Shown here: positions 6,068 through 6,576 of the stretch, piece after piece
How the letters are laid out: every line of letters begins with the position of its first letter
Numbering within the stretch: position 1 is the first letter of the stretch
NCBI GenBank assembly: GCA_913053815.1
Contig: CAJXGK010000106.1
Coordinates: forward strand, 1-6,576
Source: an uncultured Rhodanobacteraceae bacterium
Lineage (GTDB): Bacteria > Pseudomonadota > Gammaproteobacteria > Xanthomonadales > Rhodanobacteraceae
Length of the DNA: 6,576 nt
Reading direction: 5' to 3'
Made by a program: the position numbers and the translations under genes
The notes under the pieces: model-generated
Database searches by the model: none
What the model saw: only the letters and a program-made list of their open reading frames with translations
Told to the model about the DNA's origin: nothing

Positions 6068-6576
6068 CTACTTCTTGACCTGTCCAACCATCCATTGCAC
6101 GGTGACACGCACCTGCGCATCGGATAAAGCCGGGTTGCCGCCTTTGGCCGGCATGAAGCGGCCATCTGGGCCGTGGTATCCGTCGATAGCGTGTTGTTCC
6201 AAAACCACGATCCCCCGAACGATACGTGGTGCCCAAATAGCCTTATCACCCAACTTGGGTGCTCCCGCGATACCCGGGTCGTGACACACTGCACAGGCCC
6301 GCTCATAGATGAATTTGCCATCCATGCTGCCACCAAAAGCCGACTGATCGGCCAAGCCTTGACTCTGAGTTCCGATCATCCCAGTCATCTTTGCCGGTTG
6401 ACCTTGATGACCCGTAGTGACGGTCTCTGCCGAAGCCGCACGGGCCTGAGCCCGAGCCAGTGGATTCGATATTTGCGGTGCCGGGGTGATGTCATAAAAG
6501 ATCGCCACCAGTGCCAACAATGACAGAATCAACACCGCCAGACCTGCAACCACCAATGAGAACCGCCGCAGGAACT
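6068..6576 (-). CDS. Membrane-anchored c-type cytochrome, c5-like (5'-partial)
   Basis: Single-haem c-type cytochrome, expected to carry electrons on the periplasmic side of the inner membrane. The 168 visible residues begin FLRRFSLVVAG, followed by one hydrophobic helix (about 7-27), a low-complexity linker rich in Ala, Gly and Gln (about 30-85), and a C-terminal haem domain. Haem attachment is CAVCH (94-98, His98 proximal). The segment GIAGAPKLGDKAIWAPRI (101-118) and the axial Met141 in FMPAKGGNPALSD match the cytochrome c5 pattern. The helix appears to be an uncleaved anchor because no signal-peptidase site follows it clearly. The reading frame stays open to the right edge and an N-terminal cytoplasmic segment normally precedes FLRRF, so the gene is cut by the window. 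The TTG at 6556 is unlikely to be the start. HGPDGR (134-139) sits just before the axial Met and looks slightly longer than typical c5 proteins. Redox partners cannot be identified here. Confidence 0.9.
   Translation of the reverse strand, partial: FLRRFSLVVAGLAVLILSLLALVAIFYDITPAPQISNPLARAQARAASAETVTTGHQGQPAKMTGMIGTQSQGLADQSAFGGSMDGKFIYERACAVCHDPGIAGAPKLGDKAIWAPRIVRGIVVLEQHAIDGYHGPDGRFMPAKGGNPALSDAQVRVTVQWMVGQVKK

Noticed and set aside
6068..6556. Cytochrome start at TTG 6556
   Set aside because: The frame remains open to the window edge and the upstream FLRRFS residues look like normal coding sequence before the membrane helix. The real start is most likely outside the window.
1..6576. CRISPR array, tRNA or rRNA genes, phage or toxin-antitoxin genes
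   Set aside because: No regularly spaced repeats, no cloverleaf-like sequence and no such protein families were seen on either strand.

Overview
The window looks like chromosomal DNA of a gammaproteobacterium. The basis is a ZapE/AFG1-type ATPase, a COG2945-type alpha/beta hydrolase, a cytochrome c5-like protein and a multi-PAS GGDEF-EAL regulator. A hand-counted sample of coding sequence is about 57% G+C. I cannot name the genus. All five recognisable genes lie on the minus strand, so transcription runs from the right end of the window to the left.

Right to left: (1) a membrane-anchored, single-haem c-type cytochrome (6068 to the right edge) whose true start lies beyond the window; (2) an alpha/beta hydrolase (5287-6009, or from 5982); (3) zapE (4182-5294), whose start codon lies inside the 3' end of the hydrolase gene; (4) a small DUF2784 membrane protein (3663-4067); (5) a 1117-residue membrane-anchored protein with five predicted PAS domains, a GGDEF and an EAL domain (216-3569), expected to make and/or break down cyclic di-GMP. 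The hydrolase and zapE are probably co-transcribed and translationally coupled. The last two genes are separated from their upstream neighbours by gaps of about 115 and 93 bases. Each gap holds a short dyad that could be an operator, and I see no convincing intrinsic terminator.

The far left (1-215) has no recognised gene. Most of it (53-218) is a small non-coding element bounded by near-perfect 20-base inverted repeats and TA dinucleotides, with an A+T-rich core. It resembles a MITE. Its right end supplies the G of the TAG stop of the GGDEF-EAL gene. If the inserted DNA is removed on a TA-duplication model, TAG is still formed, so the insertion appears to have gone exactly into the stop codon without changing the protein.

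Most of the window is ordinary housekeeping and signalling sequence. I do not see a clearly new multi-gene system. The points most worth a second look are the MITE-like element and its stop-codon insertion, and the fifth PAS domain. That domain is LOV-like and keeps most flavin-contacting positions but has Leu where the photoactive Cys should be. The same protein lacks the GGDEF inhibitory-site RxxD and has EML in place of EAL.
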